64,000 bases of DNA from Phorcus lineatus. Taxonomy: Eukaryota > Mollusca > Gastropoda > Trochida > Trochidae. Made by a program: the position numbers and the translations under genes. Position 1 is the first letter of the stretch, and every line of letters begins with the position of its first letter. Below are positions 40,101 to 55,100 of the stretch, one piece after another. The notes under the pieces were generated by a model that did not search any database, had not been told where the DNA came from, and saw nothing but the letters and a program-made list of their open reading frames with translations. The stretch is from contig OV121095.1 of the NCBI GenBank assembly GCA_921293015.1, forward strand, positions 33,515,484 to 33,579,483, written 5' to 3'.

Positions 40101-43100
40101 AATAAACATATTTAGCAGCCAATGAATGTTTGTGAGTAAACTTAAATATATACAGCCTCTACAAAGATGGATATGTGCTGTTATTAGAACAATTGTTTTC
40201 TATACATGAATTAATAATGGTTATTTTTGAGCATGGAATCTTTTAATCACAACCATTCTTTAACATACAACATTTTGGTAGCAAGATTTTGTAAAATGTG
40301 TGTATGAATGGTAGTAGGAGGAATCTTTGTGGTTGGAATTGTTTTTAGAAACTATGCATGTTATTTGGAAATTGTGGGAAATATGTCTTTATTTTATTTC
40401 TGTTTGATAGTTATAACTTGTCTTGTTGATTTTATGCTAACATTGGGAATGTTATATTGATATACTAAATGAATGTTTGGCTTTATTCAATAATGATAAT
40501 TTATTCTTAACGAAATTGACAAGTGGTCAGTTTTGTTTGATTATTGGAATAAAGCCAACAATTTTTTCGTTTTATTTTTATGTTTTAATTTATCTAATAT
40601 TTTGCATGAAAATGTCACAATAAAGTTATTTATACGCATGGTGTTGATTTTTTTGTAATGGTTGTTCACATGGTTTAGGTTGAATAGTGGAACCAAGGTT
40701 TGCTTGTTTATGACTGTTAAATCCAATGTTATGTGTATCAATTCTATTTCGTTGCTGTTGTAATGTGCATGTTTTGTATGTGATGTTTTATATGTTGTTT
40801 TTGAGAATTAATGTTGTTCATTTAGCATTTATATCATTCATTATGAAACTTTACTAACTAAATTCCATACTGATAATGTATATGATTTTAACAATAACTT
40901 TATAAAACTAACAACAGATCACACAAAAACACAAGACTGCATTCTACCAGATTACTGGCATTCCAAGCAGATATTCATGCACATATGCAATTGAACATAT
41001 ATTTTACTTTTTGTACATTTTATGGAGTTTTATAAATAAAAAAAATAGTGTATAATATTGCAAATAATTATGAATGATGTGAAGTTTGATAAAGTTTTTT
41101 TTATTGTTGTGTGCTTTGAAATGGGAAACTGCTGAAAGGCTTTTGGTATCTGAACTTTGTTAATTTCACTGTTGTGGATTTCACTGTAATCAATTTCACT
41201 TGTACTTTTCATCCATGGAATGGTTAACCAACATGAAACATGACACGATGCACATGAATCATATGCACAATCACTGCATTGTTATTGCACAATTAGATTA
41301 TACATATACATGCAATTAACGATGAAGTGTTGATTTCACTTAAGTAGTCATAGATTTCACTAAATCCCCTTATAGAATAGAAGCTGTAACAGATTATAGC
41401 TTAAAGTAGCTAATTTGAATTAACAGAACCGAAATTGACGTAGAAATGAAATGAATGTTAACCTGTATCCATGTACATTATGATATAGCCCCTGATGGAT
41501 CTACGACCCCTTGCAATGTACACGTGGACAGTGGAGGGGTGACAGTGGCAGAATATATCCCTAGAAGTGTTGGTAAGTACATTTTGTGTTGTAATATCAA
41601 TTATGTCAGTCAAACAATTAAAAAGATATGAATTATCTAGTGGATGATAAACATTTTTATAAAAAGTTTTTTTGTGTAAATGCTTTGGATGTGACATGCT
41701 TAAAAAAGATTTGAGGATCTATGTAAAATCATCGTTTCATGAAAATAATAATCTTATTTCATAAAACCTCTACTTCAATCTTATCAATGTTATTGTTATT
41801 AAATCATGTGTTTATTTCCCTCTGCTCATCTTTACCAGGTGATCATACAATCAAAGTGATGTACAATGATACAGAGATTGCTGACAGTCCATTTGTTGCC
41901 AAGGCTTATGACACATCCGCCATTACCGTGACACAACCACCAGATGGCGTGGTTTCTCAGCCCATCAACTTTGAAAGTAAGTTCATTTTTCCTCTGATCG
42001 AATGTTTTTTTAAATTTACTTCTCAGTTATGCCATTCAAAATGTATATACTTACAAGAAATGTATGTGACGTTACGCATTTCCAGATAAGTTTGATATTA
42101 AATCTATGTTAAAATTAAAGTTTTGTTACAGTTTTTGCTCCTAATACACTTTTTAATACATGAATCATAATTTATTTGTGCCATTAAGTTATGGCACAGA
42201 GGAAAATATACCCATTTGGCAAGTTAATTTTCAGTTATTAAAAAATAACAGTGACAAATTTAGTTGATATTTTAAGAAAAAATAGTAGAATTTTTACCAT
42301 CTGAAACAGCTACTCAAATCGAATCTAAAGCTTCTCTAAAATCAACAAGAAAAAGGGAAGATTACTTTGCTACTAAATTTTTCTAATTAGTGATACCTAT
42401 TGATTCATTTTTAGATGTCAATATCCTTAAGGATAACTAAAATAAATCATGCACAAGAAAATATATATTATTACATTAGTTAAATTCAATAAATTCTTAA
42501 GTTTATACTATGCAATGACATTATTTACTAAAAATGACAACAAATACCATTATGGTAAAACATTTACTTGCTACCAATCCAGTATAACATGTCTATTAAC
42601 CTTTTAATCATTCATTTATCAATCATTTGTTAGCATATTAAACTTATTCCAAATTATTTTTCATATTTGAAATTTATAAAATCTAAATATCAGTTGATGT
42701 GAGTCAAGCCGGAGAGGGACAACTGCAGATAATGGTGAACAATGGTAACCTACCTAACGATGTGGAGATGGAGCAGACAGGTGTGTACAAGATCTCCTTC
42801 ACACCTGTAGAACCAGGTAACCAGACTGTCGACATCAGCTTCAACGATGAACCTCTGCCTGGTAAGTTCTGATATTTTCTCATATATAAGCCTTAGATTT
42901 ATTAAGGAAAAACTTTGTAATAATTTGTAATAATCAAATTTATACATCTTGAAGCTTTGAAATTAACTCTTTTGTTGCTGAATTAAAAAGTATGAAAACC
43001 ATTCAAAGCAGTCAGTTTACATGGATCTGAAAAACTCCAGAATTTATATAACTGAATTTAAGCCTTTTTTATGAAGTAATGTTTATCCTTGTTACCGTAT

Positions 43101-46100
43101 TCGACGTGATAAGCGCCTGGGGCGCTTAAAAAATTGGTAAAAGGGGGCGCTAATTAAAACGATAAAAATTGTGTTTTCTTACGATACACATGTCTTTGAA
43201 ATATGGTTTTATAACTTATATCATTATTATGGTGGCTCGGGTCTTGAAATACCCCGTATTCTTCACTTTAGTGTAAGTAAAAGACTTATTGCAAGACTGA
43301 AAAACCTTCCAGCATGCAAGGTAAGCAATGTTGAGAGGTGGGCGCTAAATCAGGACGTATATTGTTCAGTCAAAAACGTGGTGGGTGGGCGCTTATAGGG
43401 GAGTGGGCGCTTATTAAGTCGAATACGGTATTTATACTCTGACACAAGCATGAGTAGTCTAATGGGTTGTGAGTATATGATATGAAAGAAACATATGTTT
43501 AGTCCTTTTAGATACATTCTACTTTATGTTCATAGTGGATTCTTTACAAATCAATGTATTTAAAGTAAACATTCTGGACCACTGTTATTTTCATTATTTA
43601 CCAATCTTGTAGTTTTTATTGGTATTATACTTATCTTTACAACTTTGGCTACTAGTCCTTAACATTTTTTTACAAACTTTCCTTTACTCAACTGTGCAAT
43701 GTCAACCAAATTTCCAAATTCTTACTTCGAGAATGCGATTTATAGTAATGCCGCCATTATTTTTTCAGTCTCTCCCCTCATGTGCAATGCTGTGGATGCA
43801 AGCGCTACTATCACAGAAATACCTTCTCTCCAGCCAATCAACGAAGAGTCCCACTTCCTTATAAGGTCGGCAGCACCAAATCTGTCATCAGCGGTGGAAA
43901 TAACGGGTAAAATTACAAACGTGGTACAGGTACTGTCAGCCCTTCATCTTGTCTATTTCACTGGGGAAATCTACATCATAGCAATGAAATCAACATCCAT
44001 TCATCATGTGACATCGTAAGAATGAATTTTTATCAAAGTAAATTGTTTATTTATTTATCAATTTTTGCTTGGATTTTCTATTTGGAAATCAAAAGCAAAT
44101 CTGTTGGTGGTTAAAAATTTTTTTATTGATACCAATCTTTTTTATTACCCGTAGTTGTTTTACAATGATGTGCTTAAATATCAACCTCAAAGGTTGCAAT
44201 CTTGTTGACAGATTTAATATATATATATCTTATATACATAAGATATAATAAAAATTCAATTATATTTGTGTGATTATTTGTATATATGATAAATAAATTC
44301 GTAATATTTTGTGTGTTTGTTTTTGATGAAATATACACATTTACATACATACATGAAAAAAACCCACACCCATGAAACAAATGCATTGTTAACATTGCTT
44401 ATTAAAGATATGCTGGTGCTGTTAATCACTCAGCTAATATTAATAATCATCATCAATCATAACATTGTACATCATGATGTTTGTTTGTTTTTGTCATTGT
44501 CATGTTGGCTTTTCTATTTGTTTTGTTTATTTTTTGTTTATTTCATGTAAACCTTTGGAAACTGAGCTTATTAAGGATTGAGGTAAAATCATTTCAAGAT
44601 TTGACTCGATATTAAGAGACAAAGTTTATTTGTCAGTCTATAGATCAACTGCTAAATATCATCGTTACGATCGATTTTGATTGATAAGAGTATTTCAAAT
44701 GATGATGGGACTGTAACAAACAGCTCAATGTTGTCAACTTAAGTTCAATATTATTGGTTTGAATTGGTCCTTATGCTTGTACATTTCAAATGAGGAAACC
44801 TGTTATTTCTGTATACGGGTTGTCAATTTCATTTGAAGACTTGTCCATTGCATTTGTACAATGATATACTTGCCCGATATCCTTCAAAGGCTTTTAGATA
44901 TGAGTGTTATTATACAAGAAAAATGAATTTTAAGAGTTGTTATACATTAGAGTTGTTTTGTATTGGCAGTTATTGTACATCTAAAGTTATAAAGCTATAA
45001 CAACTCGAGTGATAATACTTTGTGTAACATGTACAAATCTCTACTCAAATTGTCGATGTCAGCAGTAGGCTTGTACATTGCATGATGCATGGGTTTGGGA
45101 CGGATATTTCTCATAGATGTACTCAAGAATATCCTGCGATGGCAAAAGGTATTTCATGACTTTTTCTTTGATTTCAGCTTCTCTTATTTTTCATTCATCC
45201 TATTTAAAGTCGACAAAATTTCTACAAAGAGCTGTTGTATTTTTTTGGCAAAAATATTGTTTGAAAAATTTTGGTGGTACAATTACTGAAAACATACCTT
45301 GTTTTGGATCAGCCATTTTAGAGAATTTAAATTTAGTTAAAACTTTAAAAATGATTTTGGAGAATGATTCCAATTTTTTTTAATTCATTTTAAAACTTAT
45401 TTGCTGATTACAATATAATCAAAGAGATGATCCACATCCTAGAGATTTCGAAATTTGTTGCATTTTAATGTCAGCTGCAGGTTTATATTATTTTCATTTT
45501 AGCACCCTCTGGTCAAGTTGTGCCTGCAAGAATTATAGGCAATGGCACGAGCGGCTATTCAGTTGAATACACCCCAAGAGAAATTGGTTAGTGACATTAA
45601 GTTAACTGAAATTGTATTTCAAATATAAAACCTCATGGATATGAAACTTTATGTAAATCCGAAATTAAGGGGACCTCATCGAAAAAATTTACCTTTCAAA
45701 TTTTACTTTAAAAATGGTTATTTTGTTTTGGATCTAGATTTCTATCAAGTGGTTAAAATATGTACACAGAGTCAAAGATATACCATGCCTATTACCAATA
45801 TGTTTCCAGATTGATTTAAACAATTTTGTAGGTGTAGGTGAAGTTTACAAAGCATAAAGCAAGTAAATCATATAAGGGCAATGAACAAAATGGAATGTAA
45901 ATCAATTAATCTTTGGAACAGCTTTCATTTGCATAAATATGATAAAAAGAAGAAATATGATGGTGTTTTTTTATATGTTCTAAAAACTTAAGTCATAACT
46001 ACAACCATTATCAATGGCGTCAGAATGTTAATCGAAAAATCTGTTCTATTTCCCCTGTAGGTACCTATGTTGTGAAAGCAAGCCTGTCAGGTGTTGCCAT

Positions 46101-49100
46101 TAAGGGCAGTCCGTTCCGGGTCAAGACCTATGACCCAAGCCTGGTCAAGGTGTCCAAGATGCCACAGGGAGTTGTAGGTACTCCTACAAAGTTTATTGGT
46201 AAGTGTAAAGTTTTTTAGTATAAATTTTCATAACTAAGGTTCATGATCCATTTACATTTTTTGGACCTGCAGACCTCCTTTTAAACAACTTTCCACTCTT
46301 CAGCATAATTGAGTTAACAAATCAACTACAAGTTACAAAATAATCCTTAGCTTTTAACCATATATAGGATTATAGTAATCATTTCTTGGTCCCTACAATT
46401 AAAGATGTTCAACAGTTAAATTGTGGTCTAAAATTTGAATAATTTTTTTTCTCCCAATAGTTGACGCCTCTGCAGCAGGGGAGGGAACTCTAGAACTTGC
46501 AATCTCAGCAAATGGCCGCAACATCCCGAACCAGGCGCGGGCTCTTGGTGGGGGGCGGTTCGAGGTGTCCTTCGTAGGGAGGGAGGCAATGCGTCATCAA
46601 GCTGTCATCACTTACAACGGGCAACATGTCCCTGGTGGGTTCAGTAGTTTGTTAAGATTATACATTGACACAGATAGCTTTCCTTCCCTCCACCAAAATA
46701 AAAACTGTTAAATATCAACTGTTTCATTCTCTTCCACAGACGTAGCTCCGTCATTAATTCCTACACATCCTCTGTTCTTAAATGAGCTCTACTCGAGCTT
46801 CCGGCAGGATCACTTAGCAGCAAGATATTGCAACTTAAACTACCTTGCAATATTTCAAGAATAATTCTTTTTGTCAAAAAACTCAGGCTTATGCAATGAT
46901 GCAGTTGCTAAGTAAGGCAAATGTGCTGTTTAAAGAAGACTCAAAATGTAAAGTGAATTTTAAAAAAAAAGTTTTCTTCTTTCTGAAAGCATATGGAAAT
47001 ATCTGAGGCGTTTTGAATGATATTCTTTAAGCCACCTCGCTGAAGTCACATCTAACTTTGATTGCATCCAATCAGATTTCTAAATTTCGAGACCATGAAA
47101 AGCTTTTCTCTTGGAAAATGTAAACAACCAATTGTCGTTAATATTTTGAAATGTCATTGTTAAGCATTAGTTTGCCTACAACAGTCAGGAAAGATTAATA
47201 GCTTAATCATATTGCAGTATACCATAAGCTGTAGAAAACTTTAAACTACTCCAGGTTATACATGTTTCTCTATCAGTATCAGCCTTTAAGAATGAAATAG
47301 ACAAGATTTAGAAATCTTTCTCAATGTCATATGTTTCTAAAGCTGTATTTTGTTTCTCTTTAAATGTCTTATCTTGAGTGATACAAAGATTTGTTTTGTT
47401 CTTTATGCGTAACTTCCAGCATTGATTTCTTTCTCCCTTTTAATCAAGATTATATAAAGAGTTTATTCTGATGATTTTTTAATCACTTTATGGGTTTTTT
47501 TTACAGGAAGTCCATTCATGATCAACTTCATGGACGCAGGCAACATAAGCGTTAGTGGTGATGGTCTCAGTTTGGTTCCATGTCACCGTGCGACACATTT
47601 CAATATCAACGCTCCCGGCGCTGCTCTTCCTGACTTCAATATCAGGCTGACAGGTAGAGGCTGTCGGATAACTTGTTTATAGCATGTACATTGCATGGAT
47701 ATCTCATATAATACAAGATATTACATAGGAAACGAAGGATTGATAGCCATAGGGACTGTCGGATAACTTGTTTATTGCATGTCGATTGCATGGATATTTC
47801 TTATATTACTAGGTATTACATCTGAAAGTAAAGGTTAAAAGTCATAAAGGCTGTCGGATAACTTGTTTATTGCATTCAGATTGCATGGATATCTTATATA
47901 CTACATGATATTTCAAAGGAAATTAAAGATTGACAGGTTCATTGCATGCATATTGCATATACTGTTAGACATGTGGAAGATAGTGTAAACTTGTTGATTG
48001 CTTGTATATTTCATGTAGATTGCATGAATTTTGTATGTATTCTTAATAGAAGACTTTTTATAAACCAGTTCTTTACAATTTTTTAAAAAATCCCTTCACC
48101 TGCGGATTACCAAATATTCTGTTAAAGCTTATATTACCCAGCGGCCATAAGTTAATTATTTCGTTATTTCCGGCAGGTAATTCCTCAATGTGCCTCTTTC
48201 AATGATTAAAAATTAATTCATTCAAAAGCCTTGTGTTAAGCCCAGGCTAAAGGGAGATAACACTAGATAAGATGTGTAAGGTATTTCAGTTGGCAGGGCT
48301 CGATTTATTTAAGCGCCTTTTGTAAAGGTCACATGACCAACGTTCACGCTAGGATCTATTGACATTCATACAAGAAGCAGTCAGCATTCAATAAGTAGCT
48401 TCTGAGTAGCTTCAATAAAAATTTCATTTAAAAGATACAAGTTACTTCTAATTATGTCAATTGATTTTGTTTTTGTCATCGTAAATGCAAAAAGATTTTT
48501 TATTGCTCTTAATATAGATTACATTTTGTGTTATAAATTCATTATGCTTGAAATGGCAATGACGTTTAGTTAATGACATTTGTGAAATAAAGCTTCTTTT
48601 GTCTTTAGTGTCTGTTTTTTTTAAAGTGGGGAAATTTTTTGTTTCTTTCAGTTAGACTTTTGTTGCAAAGTGCATGGTAGTTTGATTGTTTAGCAACATA
48701 TATATTGTTTTATAAGATATGTATATATGTATATCCAGAATGTATAAATAGTTTGGAGAAATTGTATATGACTTATAATTGCATGTTTGTCAAATGTCTT
48801 CAATGATGAGAATATCACAAAATCTTCAGTAAATCAATAAAAAAAATTATTTTGAATATCTCAGTCTTTGCATGGAAGCATACAACAAATTCATACTAGA
48901 ATTTTATTTTAAAAAACTGATTTTTTTTAAAAATATGTAAATTTAAATTTTTTTTAATTCAAACATTCAATAACAGTTGTTTTCATCATTGAAAAATTAT
49001 GAAATATTTTAAAGTTAAGTGGTTTGTACATTATAATTCAGTGATCTGTATTGTTCTACAATTATGAGAACCAAATATCAAAATGCTGGCATGGATTTGC

Positions 49101-52100
49101 TTCATTGAGTTGTGAATTTAATTTCGCTGAAGCATTCGGGTGGTGGCGGAATATAAAGCATGGTGCGGGATTGTGGGTAAGTTTGTCCTGGTCCTTATAA
49201 TGTAATTGTTAATAAAGAATCCCAATTGTCTATGATTGTCTCACATAGATAGTTTGCTAATATTGATAGAACAGAACCCTTGTCATAATGCTTTGTTGTT
49301 TGTCCAAATAAGTAATACTTACCGTAGATTTTTAGAATATGAATAATTATAAGTTTAAATTTGAAAGGAAATGAAGGACAAGTAAAAAATCATATTATGA
49401 TGGGATGTAATGATGATATTATAATGCGGTAACTTAAAAAAATTCGAATTAAAAAATATATATATCGCTTTTACTTTTGAAAAAAATTATGAAATTTACG
49501 AGAGATGTGTGATACACAGCTCCTGATGGGCGAGATGTGCCCGTACGTATCAGAGATGTGAAGGGAGACCAGAACTATAGGATTGAATGGACACCGACAA
49601 TGATAGGTAGGTTCAGTTTATAGTTTTAAAATTTACTTAAAGGCTACGTATATAGAGATTAATACGCGAGGAATTGTGGCATATGAATTTTGCTATATGA
49701 GGGAGAGTGGGGGGTTACACACAAATTTGCATGAGTATTGTAAAAGTCATATGACACACTTTCCGACTGTGATAATTTTCTTTTTACCAATGTTATTTCA
49801 TATGAATCGTATGGAAATATCCAGAAAACAGCCTGCTTCTCTAAGTAAGCATGTACCAGTAATGTCTTTTTTTTTTAAAAACTTTGCTTTTTGTAAGTAA
49901 ATGATATGTTATTTTCTCAAAGCCTCAAAAACCAGACGCTTAATAGATCATTGAGTACTGTGTTGAAACATAAAAGATAAACAAAAAACATGTTCTCCAA
50001 GAAATAGCTGTCCTTATAAATTTTAGGTCAATGCCAGCATGAATATCATCAGCAGAAATAAATGAAACATTAAGAATAAAATTCTCAACGTCTACAACCA
50101 CAGGTGACCACAAGGCGGTAATCGAGTATGCCGACATGCCAATCAAGGGAAGTCCATTCACTGTCAAAGCTTTTGATGCTGCCAATGTGAAGGTCTCCAA
50201 AATACCTCAAGGATTTCTGGGGAGGCCAAACTCTTTCACATGTAAGTACCTCTTCTAAATGTGTTAAATTAAGTTAAAGTGTATTGATCCCATGATAACA
50301 TTTAGGATGAAAAGATTATGATGATGTTGATGATGATGGTGGTGATGACAATGATGATTATAATGATGATTATTTTTATGATAAAATTTATGGTGAAGGT
50401 GATGCTTATAAAGGTGATAACTATAATGAGGATAATGATGATGATGATGATGATGATGATGAAAGTGATGACGCCAAAAAGATGATGAAGATGATGACAA
50501 TGATGATGATGATGGTGATGGAGATGATGCGATGAGAATGATGATGATGATGATGATGATGACAATGATGATATTGATGATTATAATTAGACAGGAAATG
50601 AAAATCATGATGATGATGATATTGTTACAGTGGATGCAAGTGAGGCTGGAGACGGTAACCTGGAGATACAGATTGTGGCGGAGGGAGAGAGTGTACCCAA
50701 CTACGTGCGACAGGACTCGGACACTAACTTCCGCGTCAGTTTCACTCCACAGAGGCCGAATAAACATCTCATCAATGTCAGATTCAACGGGGATCCTGTG
50801 CCAGGTATGTTGATAAAGTAGTTCATTGCCACTGAAAAAGCTGAAAAGTATTCACTTACAAATACCACCATGATTGTCAATGACTTTCATTTAGTTCTGA
50901 AATTATGTTAGTTCTGAAGTTCGGAAAAATTATATCCAAAATAATAGATGATGCTAAAATCAAACAGAGACACCATTAATCCTTTTAAACTAGTTATTTT
51001 ATGGAAGGTTTCTTTTGGCTTTATTTGACTTAATGGTAGTCAAAAGTAGCATATCATTTATCATTTGTTGACATATCACTGGTTAATTTTTCCAATACTG
51101 ATTTATTGGTTAATGCTTTCAGAGGAAATGAAAATGAACTAGCTAACTAGGGAACTTCAACAGCTTCTTCAGTCAATGTTTAACTCTTGATCTGCCCTTC
51201 TTGCTGGCAGAAATGTTATCTGTAATTACATTTACCAACCAAAATTAGAGGCCTGCTTTTAAAGAATGACTGAAGGAAGATCCTTATATGATTTGAATGA
51301 CTTTATTGTAGTGTAAAATTATTAATTAAGGTTTATTGAAAAGAAAACTCCAACTTCATTGAGGAAATGTTTAACAAGTTCAGGATGGATAAATTAGAAA
51401 ATTCTTTTCTTTAGAAGAAATTCTGTATATTCTGGTGTAGTAAAAAGATTACATATAAAAAAACAAATAAGCCATTGCTTTATCAACAAGTATCATTCCA
51501 TTTTGATGGTATTTCTTGGTAACATGGTAATGGTCAGCACCTTGTGTCCTTGCAGGAAGTCCATTTGTATGTCCAGTCATGGACAGTGACCGCATACATG
51601 TGTCCGGGGAGGGGATCAAGAACGTTCCAGCCAATGTGCTTGCAAGCTTCAAGGTCGACCCTGAGGGGGCGGGAGATGGAGATCTGAATGTCAGGGTCTA
51701 CTGTAAGTAACAGAACTTTTTAAAAATAAATTCTTACTTTAGAAATTTATCTACCTTGTCCATCTTTCCCCTACAATTGGTACTAGATTCAGTTCTTACT
51801 CAGTACCCTCTGTTACAAGTGGAGCACTCTCCAAAATAGAAATACTAAATCCTGATTGGTTGAAATCAGAAGAAGTTGGCCAATTGGCAATGTTGTTTCA
51901 AACTGACAACTTGAACTGTCCCTGTTACCGTTATGATGACTGTGAAATCAAACATTTATGTAATGCGCACATATTTCTTTCAAGACAAGCAAGTCATAGA
52001 TGTAACACAAAAATTTGACTGAATAACAATAAGGATGGTCTCCATGTTACAAATTTCATTGCTTTTTGGTTTTATAAAGGATTTCAGTATATTGTCCTCT

Positions 52101-55100
52101 GGTAACAGAGTACATGAGAAGAAGTGACTTGAGTAGCCTCAATGAGAAGAAAATGGATCTCATTAAGCTTATTTCTCTGATAACTTTGTCCTAATGATTT
52201 ATTTCTTGGATCTCTCATGCACGATAGATTTTCATTAAACAGTTAGGTTTATGTTATCATTTTAGGACTTTTTAAATATGTTTTTGATAATTTACAAGCA
52301 ATATTTTACTCGACTGCTTTTATTCTGTCTGCATTTTCTTATAACACATATTTTTTTGGTATCCTCTTTGTGTTTTCTGAATGTGTTTTATGATGTATAT
52401 GACATTCTGAAAATAACTAGGAGAGGGTTAATGTTGGAAGCTTGCACCCAATCCTTTCACCTGAATCAATATGTTTAAATCAAATCAAAACTAGATATTC
52501 ATTGAGGCAAATGGGTTTTTATTTTTGTTAATGAATCATAATTTCCTTTTTATTTTCTGACCACAGCTCCAAGTGGACATGAGATTCCGGCCAGGGTTTC
52601 TGGAAATGCTCATTCAGCCTTCCGGATTGACTACACCCCTCATGAAATTGGTCAGTGCCAAATCTCTACTTTTTTGAGCAATCATATATGTTGTTTCCTT
52701 CTTACCAGATATTGACCTGTAATCATGTTAATTATCTATCATAAGAATTCGGAAGATGAAAATGAGAACTTTCAAAGTAAAATGTAAATTTTAGGGTAGA
52801 TTAGACGATGTAAATTTGATATTCCAAGTACAACCCCTGCCATTTATTCAATGTTGAATCTTGTATTCTTTTTCTCACAGTGGGTAGAATGTTTTCTTTT
52901 TTAAGTGCACATGGGCTAAAATAAATACCAAATGCTTATGAAGAATTATGCAAGATGGTAAAACTTGATAGGGAATATGATAAGGAAAGGAAGGTGTTTA
53001 ATATCAATTAATGGCAGGTAAAAAAATATAAAAATCTATCATTTGTCATAAGAAATTCTTATTCTGCTGCAGGGCTGCACAAGGTGCATGTGGAGTATGG
53101 AGGCGTGGAGGTGAAGGGAAGTCCGTTTACGTCTAACGTGTTTGACCCTTCCCTCATTAAGGTGAACAGCCCCGGAAGAGCTTACTTGGGACGTCCCGTA
53201 CACTTCCAGAGTGAGTGGACTGATATGTAAAAAGTTTTAAATAGTTGAGTTATAAAGTATTCTGTTTCTAATGTTAAAGGGACACAAAGTATATTTTTTT
53301 AGTCAAATATGTAACATTTCATAAATGGTGTTTCTTGATGTCATCATCTTAATGCTTATCAGTTTTAGCGTTATTGGTTTTGGGACAATGGACAGGTTAA
53401 AGTCACGTTTTCTGGTAAAAAACAGACAATGACACGCAGCAATAACTCAAGCATGATTTTAAAAACTTATTTACAGCAGACAAAGACAGATTTTGGTTAG
53501 AAGTGTTAAGTAGGTCATTTTGACTATTATACATGAAATATCTAATAAACATTATTCATTCTCTTCTTAAGATTTATATGGCTATTTTTAGATTATCATT
53601 GAAAACAAGAAAATATCATTCATTATAGATGAGTAACAATTTACGGAGGTGACTTGAACTTAACTCGGGAAGTATGGTTTTTTTGGCTTTCATTGAAACC
53701 ACATAAAAATTGTGAAACACTTATCTAAATAGAGGTCTTATAATTAATTTTGTGAGGCTTTTTTTGTTTGCATCAAGAGGTAATACTGTAATCATATTGA
53801 TTTCTTCATTGTGTCATTTCTGACAAGACCTTTTGCACTTTTGATTTTTGTTTGTTCATGTGAAAATGAAAAACACATGTTATATCTCAAATTTTTTAAT
53901 TTTTTTAGTTTTGCAATGTTTATTATGAAAGTGAACAAATTTAAAGTGATCGATCCTTCTTGAATAGTTGCTTCTTGTGTCTGTCCATCATGTTATATTT
54001 CTATATTCTCAAATATGTCACAACCATAAAGTGTTACTGCATCATTTCAGGTAATGATATATTCAATATGAACTAGCTGTTTGACCTTGACCTTTTATTA
54101 ATTTTAGAGATGAAAAGTGTGAATGTGTGAGTGATTGTGCTGTCTTTGTCCTGTGTGAAAAAAAATCCCAAAACAACAGAAATATTTTATTCTCCATACT
54201 TTAAAAACTTTAAAGGGTCTTCCATTACCCTGAAATGAAGTCCCTATTTGTAACAGGGTTTCTGAAATAGAAAGTTGATTACAAAAAAAAATAAAAGTGC
54301 AAAAATTAAACCTGTGCTGGAGATACAGTATTTGTGAAATCTTTCAAAGTTGATGCTTAATTTATTGATCACAAAGGTGATAGCATTCATCAATTTCAAA
54401 GAAAATTATCAGTTTTTAGTTTGAGTTGAAACCTCAGAACTTTATATTTTACAAAACTATCTGTTCCAGTTGACACGTCTGCAGCTGGCACTGGTGAGCT
54501 TGAGGCTGAAGTCAATTGTCGAGGAAGTAACGTTTCAAGTCACATCCGTGAGATTGGGAGGAATCGTTATGAGTTGACCTTCACCCCCCGTGACCTCTCA
54601 ATGCATATTGTCACCCTTGCTTTCAACAAGTATCCTCTACCAGGTGGGCAACTAATGGATAAAATTTGCATAAAAATTGAAAATATGTAGAGTGTTTATA
54701 AGTGTTTCTGTTGCTATTTTTCTCCTGCAGCATCAAAGAGTGGAAGTGAAAGCATTCAGTTGAACTGTCTGATTGTACATTAAACCCTTGATTTGATATT
54801 TCATAGTTCTTGCACCAAATGTCTTAAAATTAGTAACAGCCTCCATTTTTCTCATCACATGGTCAAAGGTTCACTTAATTTGGTAACCTTGACCTTTTTT
54901 GACATTTGACCACTTTTCAAAACTCGTCTTATAATTATGTCTAATGAAATGTCAAACCTATAATGTATTAAAAGTCCACATTGATGAATGATTAAGGCAG
55001 ACAAACAACAACTTTGTTGACCTTGAGATAGTGTTCAAAGACCTGGCACTTTGATCATTTTCAAACCCTTCATGATGATATATCATGAAATTTCTGAAGA

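Larger units (their letters stand above)
41977..43768. other. Introns 18-19
   Basis: Intron 18 (41977-42693) holds nothing recognised. Intron 19 (42862-43768) holds the inverted-repeat transposon at 43095-43428 and otherwise AT-rich sequence. Confidence 0.7.

Noticed and set aside
49151..49176. Small ATG exon with a perfect GTAAGT donor in intron 24
   Set aside because: Joined to exon 25 it is in the wrong phase; the filamin-compatible frame has no ATG and a stop just upstream.
50264..50813. Histidine-, serine-, isoleucine- or methionine-rich open frames on both strands
   Set aside because: They are translations of the GAT microsatellite, partly overlapping exon 27 in other frames.
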